A stretch of 64,000 nucleotides of DNA from positions 94,202-158,201 of the forward strand of contig JACKER010000019.1 in assembly GCA_020632925.1 (NCBI GenBank), in the 5' to 3' direction. Of this stretch, positions 29,148 to 39,951 are shown in pieces. The stretch is from Alphaproteobacteria bacterium. GTDB lineage: Bacteria; Myxococcota_A; UBA796; GCA-2862545. The notes under the pieces are model-generated. The model saw only the letters and a list, made by a program, of their open reading frames with translations. It did no database searches and was not told the origin of the DNA. Position numbers and translations under genes: made by a program. Numbering within the stretch: position 1 is the stretch's first letter; each line of letters opens with the position of its first letter.

Positions 29148-30704
29148 GTGGACCTGATGGCCGAGCTGGTGCGTCTGTTCGAGCAACGGGCGGCCACCGA
29201 GCCCGGGGCATCCCGGCGCGACCTGGACCACGACATCGCGAAGGTGGCGGCGCAGGCCGGATCGGCGCTGTACCGCACGCCGGACGAGCGCCCGCTCGTC
29301 GAGACCGCACCCAAGCGCGTCGCGACCGCCATGGGGCTCGCCATCCTGTCGGCACCCCACTTCTCGGCCACCATCCCGCGACCGATCCGCGGCGGGGCAC
29401 CGGTCGACGAGCCGCACCGCCGCGTCGCCGACCCCGCCCCCATCGTCGCCAACGAGGCGCTGGAGAAGGCGCTCGGGCTGTCCGCGTGGGAGATCGACGA
29501 GCTCCGCGAGGAGGTGGACCGGCGGGCCGGCAAGGCCCTCAAGCTGCTGCGCACCGTGAACTGGCTCTGGAGCTACTTCCAGATGCCCAGCCAGGCGACG
29601 GAGCCGGCGCGGGGCTCCACGCTCGCCCGCGTGCTCTTCCCGGGTGCCGAGGAGCCGGGCCCCTCGCTGATCCGCCGCGGCGGCCACCTCTACCTCGCGC
29701 TCGACGTCGAGCCCGCCGACCAGCCGATCGCCCTGTTCCTGCCCTGGCTGGCGCCGGATCCCGCGCTCGGACCGACGGCCTTCCGCAGCCGGTCCGTCGA
29801 CAGCGGTCTGAGGCACCGCATCGCGCGCGGCGTCGGCGGCGACGAGGATGAGATCGCCGAGCTCCTCGAGTCGATGATCGCCCTCGTGCCACGCGCGGGC
29901 ACCGAGCGCTGGCTGCAGACGGACCAGTGGCGCACCCACGGGTACGCCGCGCTCACCGATCTCGGCGCCACCTACACCATCGGTGACTGGCTCGTCCGCC
30001 CCCTGTCGCCGGACGCGGCCGACTGGCGGGCCTGGATCCGCTCGGGTCCCGAGGGGCTGCGACTGAAGAACACGCCGGCCAAGGTGTTCGACGCCCTCGC
30101 CCTGCCGCGTGTGTCCGCCATGACCCGCCTGGTGTACGCCGCGACCCTGGCCAGCGTGGACCGCGACTCGAGCGACCCCAACGTCGTGCTGCGTCCCGAG
30201 GACGTCGATCTGCTCGACATCCCACGCCACATCCGCGCGGTGCTCCAGCCGCTGCTCGCGTGGTCGGGGAAGGCGTCCACGCACCGGCTGGTCGCGAAGG
30301 AGCTCGGTGCCCCGCTCGAGGACGTCGTCTCGCTGTTCGGCCAGATCCAGCGCGAGTGGCACCACCACGCGGCGTCGAGCTGGTGGGGAGCGCCGGGATC
30401 GCGCGCACCCAGCATCCAGACGCTGCTGCTCGAGCACGCGCTGACCCTCAACGTCTCGCTGCGGTCCCTGCTCCGCCGCGCCCCCGATCCGCGAGCGCCC
30501 CACGCGGACATGGTGCTGCTGTTCGCCGCCCACTACCTCCGCGAGGCGCGCATCGAGCGGCTGTGGCTCAAGGCGATGTCCGACGTCTCGCAGGAGCACG
30601 ACGGGCGCATCCCGCCGCCCGAGGACATCGCCGGCGCCTGGTTCTGGCGGATATGGAGTCGACTGCTGGACGAGCTCGATCGGGATCCGTCCGCGGGGAC
30701 GTGA
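29148..30704 (+). CDS. Hypothetical soluble protein, possible cytochrome-operon partner
   Basis: 518 aa, no recognised family. No signal peptide or membrane helix is visible. Notable segments are LLRTVNWLWSYFQMPS, GGHLYLALDVEPADQPIALF, YTIGDWLVRPLSPD and IQREWHHHAASSWWG. The GTG at 29148 is preferred over longer starts because AAGGAG lies 5 nt upstream, giving the protein start MDLMAELVRLFEQ. TATCTT at 29082-29087 could be the -10, giving a ~50-nt leader. Its stop directly precedes the cytochrome lipoprotein start, so the two are in one operon. Confidence 0.7.
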   Translation: MDLMAELVRLFEQRAATEPGASRRDLDHDIAKVAAQAGSALYRTPDERPLVETAPKRVATAMGLAILSAPHFSATIPRPIRGGAPVDEPHRRVADPAPIVANEALEKALGLSAWEIDELREEVDRRAGKALKLLRTVNWLWSYFQMPSQATEPARGSTLARVLFPGAEEPGPSLIRRGGHLYLALDVEPADQPIALFLPWLAPDPALGPTAFRSRSVDSGLRHRIARGVGGDEDEIAELLESMIALVPRAGTERWLQTDQWRTHGYAALTDLGATYTIGDWLVRPLSPDAADWRAWIRSGPEGLRLKNTPAKVFDALALPRVSAMTRLVYAATLASVDRDSSDPNVVLRPEDVDLLDIPRHIRAVLQPLLAWSGKASTHRLVAKELGAPLEDVVSLFGQIQREWHHHAASSWWGAPGSRAPSIQTLLLEHALTLNVSLRSLLRRAPDPRAPHADMVLLFAAHYLREARIERLWLKAMSDVSQEHDGRIPPPEDIAGAWFWRIWSRLLDELDRDPSAGT

Positions 30705-30706
30705 GG

Positions 30707-31903
30707 ATGTGGTGGATGTTCGCCGGGTGCACCAGCCCGGCCCCCTCGGCCGACGCCGCCTCCGGCGGGGCCACGGTCGAGCGCTCGCAGGGCGTGGACG
30801 CCGATCTGACACGGGTGAACGCGTTCCTCGACACGCGCCCGAAGGTCGAGCGCCCCGTCCGCGAGGCCGGTGTCCGCGAGCACGAGGCCGGCACCGTGTC
30901 CGCCGAGGCGTGCGGCGTCTGCCACCCCGACCAGCTGGCGCAGTGGCGCCTCTCGGTGCACGCCCAGGCCTGGGTCGACCGGCAGTTCCAGGCGGAGATC
31001 GGCAAGTCCGACAACCGCTGGCTCTGCCTCGGCTGCCACACGCCGCTCCTGGTCCAGCAGGACCGATGGCCGGTGGGGCTGGTGGACGGCGACGTCGAGC
31101 GGCCGCGCCTGATCGACGCTCCGGTCTACGACGCCGCGCTGCGCGACGAGGGCATCACCTGCGCGGCCTGCCACCTGCGCGACGGCCTGATCCACGGCCC
31201 GGGCCTGCCCGACAGCACCGCGCCGCACGCGGTCGTCGCCGACCCCGACTTCCGTGGTCCCGGGCTCTGTCTCGGCTGCCACCAGGCCGAGGAGGTCTTC
31301 CCCGACAAGGGCTTCGTCTGCACGTTCCAGACGGGCGAGGAGTGGCAGCGCAGCCCGTGGTCGACCCAGGGGGGCTGCCCCGTGTGCCACATGCCCGAGC
31401 AGCGGGCCCCCGCGGCCAAGGACGGCCCGGTGCGCACCGTCCGCGCCCACTGGTGGAAGGGCGCCGGCATCGCGAAGATCCCGGGGAAGTACCCGCCGCC
31501 CGAGGCGAACCGACCGGGGCTCGCGCTCGCGCTCGGCCGCGACGGGGACGCGGTGACGGTCACCACGACCAACGCGAACGCCGGCCACATGCTGCCCACC
31601 GGCGATCCCGAGCGCTGGGTGCAGGTGGTCGTGCGCTTCCTCGCGGGTGACACCCCGGTGGGCGAGCCCGTCACGCTGCGCTTCGGGCAGACCTGGGAGT
31701 GGGTCACGCCCCCGCGCAAGGTCGCCGACAACCGCCTGGCGCCCCTCGAGAGCCGCGTGCAGCGCATCCCCGTCCCCAAGGGGGCCACCCGGGTGGAGGC
31801 CGTCGGCAGCTCCCACCGGATCTCCGAGGAGAACGCGGCCTACCATCACCTCGACGGCTACCCGACCTCGATCGAGACGCACCGCCTGACGCTGGACCTG
31901 TGA
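30707..31903 (+). CDS. Pentaheme-motif cytochrome c lipoprotein
   Basis: 398 aa. The tiny N-terminus MWWMFAGCTSP ends in a lipobox (FAGC, Cys8), predicting a lipoprotein. Five CxxCH heme-binding motifs are present: CGVCH, CLGCH, CAACH, CLGCH and CPVCH, in the first ~240 residues, a cytochrome c554-like arrangement. Distal His residues such as those in HAQAWVDRQ and HAVVADPDF could be axial ligands. The C-terminal ~160 residues form a beta-rich domain (VTVTTTNANAGHMLPTGDPE). It would shuttle electrons in the periplasm. The ATG follows the upstream stop at once; an overlapping GTG at 30701 is the alternative. Confidence 0.85.
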   Translation: MWWMFAGCTSPAPSADAASGGATVERSQGVDADLTRVNAFLDTRPKVERPVREAGVREHEAGTVSAEACGVCHPDQLAQWRLSVHAQAWVDRQFQAEIGKSDNRWLCLGCHTPLLVQQDRWPVGLVDGDVERPRLIDAPVYDAALRDEGITCAACHLRDGLIHGPGLPDSTAPHAVVADPDFRGPGLCLGCHQAEEVFPDKGFVCTFQTGEEWQRSPWSTQGGCPVCHMPEQRAPAAKDGPVRTVRAHWWKGAGIAKIPGKYPPPEANRPGLALALGRDGDAVTVTTTNANAGHMLPTGDPERWVQVVVRFLAGDTPVGEPVTLRFGQTWEWVTPPRKVADNRLAPLESRVQRIPVPKGATRVEAVGSSHRISEENAAYHHLDGYPTSIETHRLTLDL

Positions 31904-31919
31904 ACCGACCGGAGCCCTG

Positions 31920-34187
31920 ATGGTCCCTGGGTATCTGCGGCTGTGGCGCTGGTCGGTGCTGGTCCTGGTGCTGCTCGCGACCGTCCCCCGCGGCCAGCTC
32001 GGGGCGGTGGTCCAGCTCGGGGTGGGGATCGGCTTGCTGACCGGCTGGGCGCTGCTGGACCGCGGCTGGAGGCGCGTGGCCCCACGGGTGGTCGGCACCC
32101 TCGAGCGTCTCGGGTCGGAGCAGGCGGCCGCCCTCGACGCCCTGCCCGACGCCCGGCGCCCGGCGTGGATCGCCCTCGCCGCCGGGCTGGGGCTGTTCAC
32201 TGAGCTGGCGCTCATTCGCGAGCACGCCGGGGCCTTCCCGATGTTCGCCTTCTACAAGAACTTCAGCCTGATCGCCTGCTTCTTCGGGCTCGGCGCCGGC
32301 TACGCCCTCGCGGAGGCCGAGGCGGTCCCGCTGCTGCTCGCGCTCCCGGCGCTGGCGGCACAGCTCGTGGTGCTGACGCTGGTCCGCGGCGTGTTCCACA
32401 CCGGGACCTCCATCACCTTCGACGTGCTGCCCATCCTCGAGCAGCGGAACATGGGCCTGCCGTGGTGGACCTCGATGGGCGCAGCGGACCTGCTCCGCCT
32501 CGTCCCGACCTACCTCCTGCTGGCGCTGGTGTTCCTGACCACCACCACCGCCCTCCTCCCCATCGGGCAGTGGTGCGGGCGCCTCATGCGCGGCAGCGGC
32601 CCCCTGCGCGCCTATGGCTGGAACCTCGTCGGCAGCCTGGCCGGCGCCCTCCTGTTCACCGCGATCAGCGCCTGGTGGGCGCCACCGGTCGTCTGGTTCG
32701 GCCTGATCGCCCTGGGGCTGCTGCTGGCCCAGCGAACCCACGGGCAAGGCGTCCGCTGGGGGATCCCGTCCACGGTCGTCCTCCTGTGCGTCCTCGCCTG
32801 GCCGGCCGCGCCCGGGATCGAGCGCACCTGGTCGCCGTACCAGGTGATCGAGCGCTGGCGCGAGCCCGACACCGGCTGGACCACGATCCTCGCCGCGGGG
32901 CGCTACCACCAGCGCATGGTCGACCTCTCCGCGCCGAGCCCGGCGACCGCGGCCCTGCGGGCCTACTACGAGCTGCCGTACACGCTGTTCGGAGGCGCCC
33001 CGGCGCGGGTGGCCGTCGTCGGCGCGGGCTCCGGCAACGACGTCGCCGCCGCCCTCCGCCGCGGCAGCGGTCACGTCGACGCCATCGAGATCGATCCCGC
33101 CATCCTCGCGATCGGGCGCGAGCACCCGGAGCACCCCTACGCCGATCCCGCTCGCGTCCGGGTGGTGCTGGACGACGCGCGGGACTTCCTGCGCCGCGCC
33201 GACACCCGCTACGACCTCGTGGTGTACGGCGTCCTCGACTCGCACGCAGCGACCTCGCACGCCTCCTCCGTGCGCCTCGACTCCTTCGTCTACACCCGCG
33301 AGGGGCTGGCCGATGCCTGGTCCCGCGTCGACGAGGGCGGCATCGTCTACCTGTCGTTCACCCTCCTCGGACCCGAGCAGGGGCAGAAGCTGTACCGGAT
33401 GCTGGCCGAGCTCCAGCCGGACCACCCGCCGATCGCGCTGCGCGTGGGCTACGACGCCGTCCTCACCACCGCCTTCGCGATGGCCCGCGGACGCGACCTC
33501 GATCCGTCCGTGGCACCCGCCTTCGAGGACGTGACCGCCGCCCAGATCACGAGCGTCCCGGTGGACGTCCCGACCGACGACTGGCCGTTCTTCTACGTCC
33601 CCCGCCGCGTGGTGCCGCTGTCGGCCGTGCCGGTGCTCGCGCTCCTGATCGGGCTGTCCGCCGCCAGCATCCGCCAACTGCTGCCCGGGGTGGGGCTCGA
33701 GCGGGACCAGCTCCCGTTCTCCTTCCTCGGCGCGGGCTTCCTGCTGGTCGAGACCAAGGCGATCACCGAGCTCGGGCTGGACTTCGGCAACACCTGGCAG
33801 GTGGTGGCGGTCACGGTGGCCGGCGTGCTGGTCATGGGCCTGCTCGCCAACGCCGTGGCCGCCCGGGTGGGGCCACGCTCGCTGCCGTGGGTGACCCTCG
33901 CCCTGCTCGGCGCGCTCGCGGCGGGCTGGTGGCTCTCGGAGGTGGACCTGGGCGGGGTCGTGGAGGTCACCCTCCTCACCTCGCCGCTGTTCTTCTCGGG
34001 GCTGTTGTTCTCGGCGCTGCTCCGCCGCACGTCCCGGCCAGTGGCGACGGCCATGGCGTACAACCTGGTCGGGGCCATCGTGGGGGGTACGCTCGAGTGG
34101 TCCGCGATGTACACCGGCTACGCTGCCCTGTACCCGCTCGCCGGCCTGCTCTACGTCCTCGCCGCCTGGACGGCGCGCGGCCCCTGA
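31920..34187 (+). CDS. Polytopic membrane protein with spermidine-synthase-like methyltransferase domain
   Basis: 755 aa. About eight N-terminal helices (~10-310) and six C-terminal helices (~560-750) flank a soluble Rossmann domain (~340-540). That domain has VAVVGAGSGNDVAAAL, DAIEIDPAILAIGREHPEH and YDLVVYGVLDSH, typical of the SAM/aminopropyl-binding fold of spermidine synthases. Membrane-embedded spermidine-synthase-like proteins are widespread but mostly uncharacterised. The residues after the acidic loop differ from true SpeE, so polyamine synthesis should not be assumed. The ATG is 17 nt after the cytochrome gene, indicating one operon. Confidence 0.82.
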   Translation: MVPGYLRLWRWSVLVLVLLATVPRGQLGAVVQLGVGIGLLTGWALLDRGWRRVAPRVVGTLERLGSEQAAALDALPDARRPAWIALAAGLGLFTELALIREHAGAFPMFAFYKNFSLIACFFGLGAGYALAEAEAVPLLLALPALAAQLVVLTLVRGVFHTGTSITFDVLPILEQRNMGLPWWTSMGAADLLRLVPTYLLLALVFLTTTTALLPIGQWCGRLMRGSGPLRAYGWNLVGSLAGALLFTAISAWWAPPVVWFGLIALGLLLAQRTHGQGVRWGIPSTVVLLCVLAWPAAPGIERTWSPYQVIERWREPDTGWTTILAAGRYHQRMVDLSAPSPATAALRAYYELPYTLFGGAPARVAVVGAGSGNDVAAALRRGSGHVDAIEIDPAILAIGREHPEHPYADPARVRVVLDDARDFLRRADTRYDLVVYGVLDSHAATSHASSVRLDSFVYTREGLADAWSRVDEGGIVYLSFTLLGPEQGQKLYRMLAELQPDHPPIALRVGYDAVLTTAFAMARGRDLDPSVAPAFEDVTAAQITSVPVDVPTDDWPFFYVPRRVVPLSAVPVLALLIGLSAASIRQLLPGVGLERDQLPFSFLGAGFLLVETKAITELGLDFGNTWQVVAVTVAGVLVMGLLANAVAARVGPRSLPWVTLALLGALAAGWWLSEVDLGGVVEVTLLTSPLFFSGLLFSALLRRTSRPVATAMAYNLVGAIVGGTLEWSAMYTGYAALYPLAGLLYVLAAWTARGP

Positions 34188-34307
34188 CGATCTGTCGCAC
34201 GCCGGCGGCGGACCTCGTCCCCGAGCGACAGATGATCCCACGAGCATCGCTGGAACCTCGTTTCTGGCCCGGCACGGAGCTTGCGACGAGCCTGCCGGGA
34301 GGTGTCC

Positions 34308-34817
34308 GTGGACCTGATGCATCGCGCCGGTGGCCCGCTCGCCCGCCGGCTCACCGGCGACCCGAACCGCTGGGCACGCGACGGAGCGCTGGTGGGCCTC
34401 CTGACCGGCTACGTGGGCCCGGCGGTCGTCGGGTTGGGCTGGACCCTGAGCGCTCCGGCCTTGATCATGGCCGGGATGTGTGCGGCCGGGGGCGCGGTCC
34501 TCGGGGTGTGCGTCGCGGACGTGATCGAGCGCTCCCGTGGACGGGTGCCGCTGTCCGTCCTCTCCGTCGCCCTCCCCGGCCTCGCCGCGACCCTCGCAGC
34601 GATCTGGGCCGGAGGAACCGCCGCGATGACCGGCTCGTTCGTGCTCCCGTCGGCCCTGTTCGGCGCCACCTTCGCCGCGTCCCTGGTCGGGCTGTTGTGG
34701 CTGCCCTACACCGTGAGCACCGCTCTCGGTCTGCCCCGCTGGCCGTGGGTCGCCGTCGGTGTCGGCCTGTCCCCTGCCATCACCTGGCTCGCTGTCTGCG
34801 CGGCCTCCCTGCTGTAG
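34308..34817 (+). CDS. Hypothetical four-helix membrane protein
   Basis: 169 aa, unrecognised. A short basic N-terminus (MDLMHRAGGPLARRL) is followed by four to five hydrophobic helices rich in Gly/Ala: GALVGLLTGYVGPAVVGLGW, MAGMCAAGGAVLGVCVA, LPGLAATLAAIWAGG, and the C-terminal pair. The GTG at 34308 has GGAGGT 5 nt upstream; a TTG at 34281 in the same frame would extend it but lacks this signal. It is convergent with uvrB (3-bp gap). Confidence 0.65.
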   Translation: MDLMHRAGGPLARRLTGDPNRWARDGALVGLLTGYVGPAVVGLGWTLSAPALIMAGMCAAGGAVLGVCVADVIERSRGRVPLSVLSVALPGLAATLAAIWAGGTAAMTGSFVLPSALFGATFAASLVGLLWLPYTVSTALGLPRWPWVAVGVGLSPAITWLAVCAASLL

Positions 34818-34820
34818 GCA

Positions 34821-36899
<2,079 letters not shown>

Positions 36900-36963
36900 C
36901 TCCCCTCCCGACCCGCAAGCTAACACGGGACTGCACACGTGTTCAGCCGGAAGGCCTGGTGTC

Positions 36964-36990
36964 CGATTCATTCATGTGATAAACGATTCA
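36964..36990. promoter_or_regulatory. CGATTCA direct repeat in AT-rich divergent region
   Basis: Two copies of CGATTCA (36964-36970 and 36984-36990) are spaced exactly 20 bp apart, about two helical turns. They lie in the only distinctly AT-rich stretch between uvrB and the MarR gene. GTGA-N8-TCAC (36976-36991) overlaps the second copy. It could be a regulator site or the promoter of the MarR gene. Confidence 0.35.
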
Positions 36991-37001
36991 CCACAACAAC
37001 G

Positions 37002-37472
37002 ATGTCCATGTCCCTTCCCGCCGTCGGCCCCTCGTTCCTGCTCTCGCAGGTGGGGGCGCACGCGGCCCACGACTTCGGCGTCCGGCTGGAGGCGATCGGG
37101 CTGACGCCGCAGCACGCGGGCATCCTGCGCCTCCTCGGCACGGCACCGGGCCCCACCCAGCGCGAGGTCGCCGACCGCCTGGGCGTGCTCCCGAGCCGGC
37201 TGGTGACGCTCCTCGATCAGCTCGAGGCGCGGGGGCTCGTCGAGCGTCGGCGGGACGAGGCGGATCGGCGCACGCACCGCTTGCACCTGACGCGCGGGGG
37301 CATCGACGCGCTGACCGACGTCGGTCGGATCACCGAGGAGCTCGAGCGGGACCTGCTCGTGGCCCTCGAGCCAGCCGAGCAGGACGTGTTGGTCGCGTTC
37401 CTCCGGCGGGTCGCGGGCCAGCAGGGCCTCCTCCCCGGCGTCCACCCCGCCTGGCGCAGCGCCGGGCCCTGA
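37002..37472 (+). CDS. MarR-family transcriptional regulator
   Basis: 156 aa with the MarR winged-helix fold: LGTAPGPTQREVADRLGVLPSRLVTLLDQLEARGLVERRRDEADRR spans helix-turn-helix and wing (~43-88), with dimerisation helices at both ends. The wing residues DEADRRTHRLHLT are typical. It probably represses its own gene or the small genes downstream in response to a ligand. The ATG at 37002 (or 37008) lacks a strong ribosome site; a repeated CGATTCA element lies just upstream. The YdeI-like gene follows after 12 nt. Confidence 0.88.
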   Translation: MSMSLPAVGPSFLLSQVGAHAAHDFGVRLEAIGLTPQHAGILRLLGTAPGPTQREVADRLGVLPSRLVTLLDQLEARGLVERRRDEADRRTHRLHLTRGGIDALTDVGRITEELERDLLVALEPAEQDVLVAFLRRVAGQQGLLPGVHPAWRSAGP

Positions 37473-37484
37473 GCGGAGACCATC

Positions 37485-37934
37485 GTGGAGCGTAGGTTCG
37501 TGGCGCAGATCGAGCGAGGCGAGCAGCGGAACACCGCGGGCTTCGTTGTCCCCGCCTCCGAGGTCGAGGCGCTGGGCAAGGGCAAGCGTCCGCCCGTGGT
37601 GATCACGGTGAACGGGCACAGCTGGCGCTCGACGGTGGCGACGATGGGCGGAGCGTTCATGGTCGGTTTCCCCGCCGAGCACCGAGCGGCCGCGGGCGTC
37701 GGGGACGACGTGGAGAGCATCGAGATCGCGCTCGCCCTGGACGACCAGCCGCGCATGACGCCCGTCCCCGAGGATCTCGCTGCCGCGCTGACCGCCGCCG
37801 GCGCGCTCGCCGCCTTCGAGGCGCTGGCCCCCTCTCGACGCAAGGAGCACGTCCGCAAGGTGGAGGAGGCGAAGGCCCCGGCCACGCGCGAGCGGCGCAT
37901 CGCGGCGGTGGTCGCGTCGCTGGCCTCGACGTGA
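37485..37934 (+). CDS. DUF1905/YdeI-OmdA family protein
   Basis: 149 aa. The N-terminal ~95 residues form a DUF1905 beta-barrel-like domain (RNTAGFVVPASEVEALGKGKRP; PPVVITVNGHSWRSTVA). The C-terminal part has the YdeI/OmdA signature: AALTAAGALAAFEALAPSRRKEHVRKVEEAK and RRIAAVVASL. YdeI/OmdA-like proteins have been linked to bacteriocin or cationic-peptide protection in enterobacteria, but the mechanism is unclear. GTG start, 12 nt after the MarR gene. Its stop overlaps the next start (GTGA). Confidence 0.82.
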   Translation: MERRFVAQIERGEQRNTAGFVVPASEVEALGKGKRPPVVITVNGHSWRSTVATMGGAFMVGFPAEHRAAAGVGDDVESIEIALALDDQPRMTPVPEDLAAALTAAGALAAFEALAPSRRKEHVRKVEEAKAPATRERRIAAVVASLAST

Positions 37935-38374
37935 CGCCCGGCCTCGGGGTGCGCGCCGCCGCGCGGCTGGTGGACGCGGTGCTGCTCACGGGCGTCGGCT
38001 TCGGGCTTGGCAGCCTCCTCGGCTTCGGCTTCGACTGGCTCGCGCTCCAGCTCGTCCTGGTGCTGGCGTGGTTCGTCGCCTCCGACGCGCTGCTCGGCCG
38101 CACGCCCGGCAAGGCCCTCCTCGGGCTGCGCGTGGAGGGTGCGGGCGGGGGTCTGCCGAGCTGGCGCGAGGCGTTCCTCCGCGAGGTCTTCGTCGTGCTC
38201 GGCGCGATCCCGTTCGTCGGCCCGCTGCTCGCCCTCGCCGCCTGGATCGCCATCGTCGTCACGGTCCGCCGCTCCCCCGACGGTCGCGGCCTGCACGATC
38301 GGTGGGCCGGCGGCACGAGGGTCGTCGGCCCGAGGTCGGCCCCGGCGCCCCAGGGCCCGGGCACCCCGGAGTAG
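37931..38374 (+). CDS. RDD-family membrane protein
   Basis: 147 aa with three hydrophobic segments. The opening RAAARLVDAVLL matches the RDD motif (Arg, Asp in helix 1; the first Arg-Asp pair is conserved as R-LVD), and GRTPGKALLGLRV is the second hallmark. The C-terminal helix is followed by GLHDRWAGGTRVV, the family closing motif. RDD proteins are small, probable transporters or membrane assembly factors. Translationally coupled to the YdeI-like gene. Confidence 0.85.
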   Translation: MTPGLGVRAAARLVDAVLLTGVGFGLGSLLGFGFDWLALQLVLVLAWFVASDALLGRTPGKALLGLRVEGAGGGLPSWREAFLREVFVVLGAIPFVGPLLALAAWIAIVVTVRRSPDGRGLHDRWAGGTRVVGPRSAPAPQGPGTPE

Positions 38375-38415
38375 AACGGCGTGGTACACCTCCGCGACCT
38401 GCGCACGGAGGCGCC

Positions 38416-38796
38416 ATGGGCACGTGGGGACCGGGGAACCTCGAGTGCGACGCCGCGCGGGACCTGCTCGGCGACCGCTCCGCCGAGCTCACGAAGGCCG
38501 TCTGGGACGGGCTGCGCGACCCGCTGAGCGCCGAGGCCGACGAGATCGAGCACGACGCGCTCTTCGTGAGCCTCGAGTGGCTGCTCGCCGTCGACGCCGC
38601 CGGCTGCTTCGACGGCTGGAAGCTGCCCACCGTCGCGGCGCTCGACCCCGTGCTCGAGGCCTGGCTCGCACGTTGGGCCACCGCCATCGAAGAGCTCGCC
38701 GGAGCCGACTTCCAGGCGCGTCGGCGCGAGGTGATCGAGCACACCTTCGCCCGGCTCCGCGCCGTCTGCGCTCGGGTCGAGGCCGAGCGCGCCTGA
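38416..38796 (+). CDS. DUF4259-family protein
   Basis: 126 aa. It begins MGTWGPGNLECDAARDLLGD, the hallmark of DUF4259 proteins, which are small, acidic and predominantly helical. It then has DEIEHDALFVSLEWLLAVDAAG and LEAWLARW. The function of the family is unknown; some resemble immunity proteins of polymorphic toxins, but no toxin gene lies here. The ATG has GGAGG upstream. It is convergent with the next gene (5-bp gap). Confidence 0.8.
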   Translation: MGTWGPGNLECDAARDLLGDRSAELTKAVWDGLRDPLSAEADEIEHDALFVSLEWLLAVDAAGCFDGWKLPTVAALDPVLEAWLARWATAIEELAGADFQARRREVIEHTFARLRAVCARVEAERA

Positions 38797-38801
38797 GGGT
38801 C

Positions 38802-39917
38802 CTACGTCCGGTGCACGCTGCGCTCGCGCTCCACGCGCCGGACCAGCGCCCCTTGCGCCGTCAGCACGCCCGGGCCCAGGAGCAGCAGGGCCAGCAGACT
38901 CCACCACCTGGCCGTGTCCGGCCCTGCCGACGCGAGCTCCAGCTGCGGCCCCGCCGCCCGCCGCCGGACCACGAGCTCGAGCACCTCGCGCTTCCAGCAA
39001 CGCGGCTCGAGGTACGTGTCCTCGGGCCACGGGACCCGCGCCCGCACGGGGTCCCGGCGGTGGTCCGCCGACCTGAGCGCGTGGCGGCCCACGCCTCCGC
39101 GCCCGACCTCCACGTCGTCGGCGTCCAGGCACGCGTCCGTCACCCGCAGCCGGGCATCCGACGGGAGCCGGAGCGTGTCACCCACCTCGGGGACGGTGAG
39201 CTCGATCGGCGGCTCCCAGCCCTGCTCGAGCCGCAGCTCCCGCCAGCTCGCCGTCGCCACGAGCCACGTCGCCAGCAGCCACGCGAGCGCCATCCCCATC
39301 CGCGACGCCCGCAGGAGCTGGCTCCTCGCGATCGGGGGTGCGGCCGACACCGACTCCGGCCGCGACAGCGCCCGCACCGCCGCCAGCGCCTCGGCATCCT
39401 CCGGAGCTGCGGCCTCCCGCGCGCGTCGCGTCGCCTCCCGGAGGCGGTCCGCCACCTTGGTGACCCCCTCGTTCCCTGTCGGGATCCACCACCGCCGCTC
39501 CCCCTCCACCAGGACCAGCGCGTCCCGCGTCACCCGCACGTCCGTGAGGTCCACCAGCGCCAGCGACGCCACGCGCTCCACCCGCCGCCCCAGCCGCTCG
39601 ATCACCAGCCGACGTGCGGACAGGCGGATCCGGAGGCCTCGGTGCTCGAACACCGTCAGCGCGCCGAGTGGGGCCGAGGCAGCACCCAGCGCCAGGACGG
39701 CGGCGGGGCCCCACGTCCAGCTCTGGAGCGCCATCGGCGCCAGCAGCGCCCCCATCGCCGCCACGCCCACCAGCAACCCCGCGGGCGGCAGCATCCAGAC
39801 GGCCACTTGCCAGGGGTCGGACAGCTCCACCACCTCCTCGTGGGGGTCGACGGGCCCGGTGGCCTCGCGAGCGACCTCGGAGGTACGGGGACGCGGCCGC
39901 ACCGTCGTCGCGTTCAC
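38802..39917 (-). CDS. Membrane protein with PH-like domain
   Basis: 371 aa, unrecognised at family level. Two N-terminal helices (~36-60 and ~67-88) are followed by a PH-like beta domain (LRIRLSARRLVIERLGRRVERV; RVTRDALVLVEGERRWWIP), a charged helical segment (~150-185), a helix (~210-230), a second beta-rich extracytoplasmic domain with two Cys, and a C-terminal helix (~340-360). It starts with GTG behind GGGAGAT; TATCGT further upstream may be the -10. It is similar in style to the protein at 19188, which also combines helices with a PH-like module. Confidence 0.65.
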   Translation of the reverse strand: MNATTVRPRPRTSEVAREATGPVDPHEEVVELSDPWQVAVWMLPPAGLLVGVAAMGALLAPMALQSWTWGPAAVLALGAASAPLGALTVFEHRGLRIRLSARRLVIERLGRRVERVASLALVDLTDVRVTRDALVLVEGERRWWIPTGNEGVTKVADRLREATRRAREAAAPEDAEALAAVRALSRPESVSAAPPIARSQLLRASRMGMALAWLLATWLVATASWRELRLEQGWEPPIELTVPEVGDTLRLPSDARLRVTDACLDADDVEVGRGGVGRHALRSADHRRDPVRARVPWPEDTYLEPRCWKREVLELVVRRRAAGPQLELASAGPDTARWWSLLALLLLGPGVLTAQGALVRRVERERSVHRT

Positions 39918-39951
39918 GCGGATCTCCCGGGTGAGCCGTGACGATACCGCG

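Noticed and set aside
37485..38796. Toxin-immunity cluster suggested by YdeI/OmdA and DUF4259 genes
   Set aside because: No toxin-like gene or secretion marker is adjacent. The genes look like a run of small housekeeping or orphan genes.
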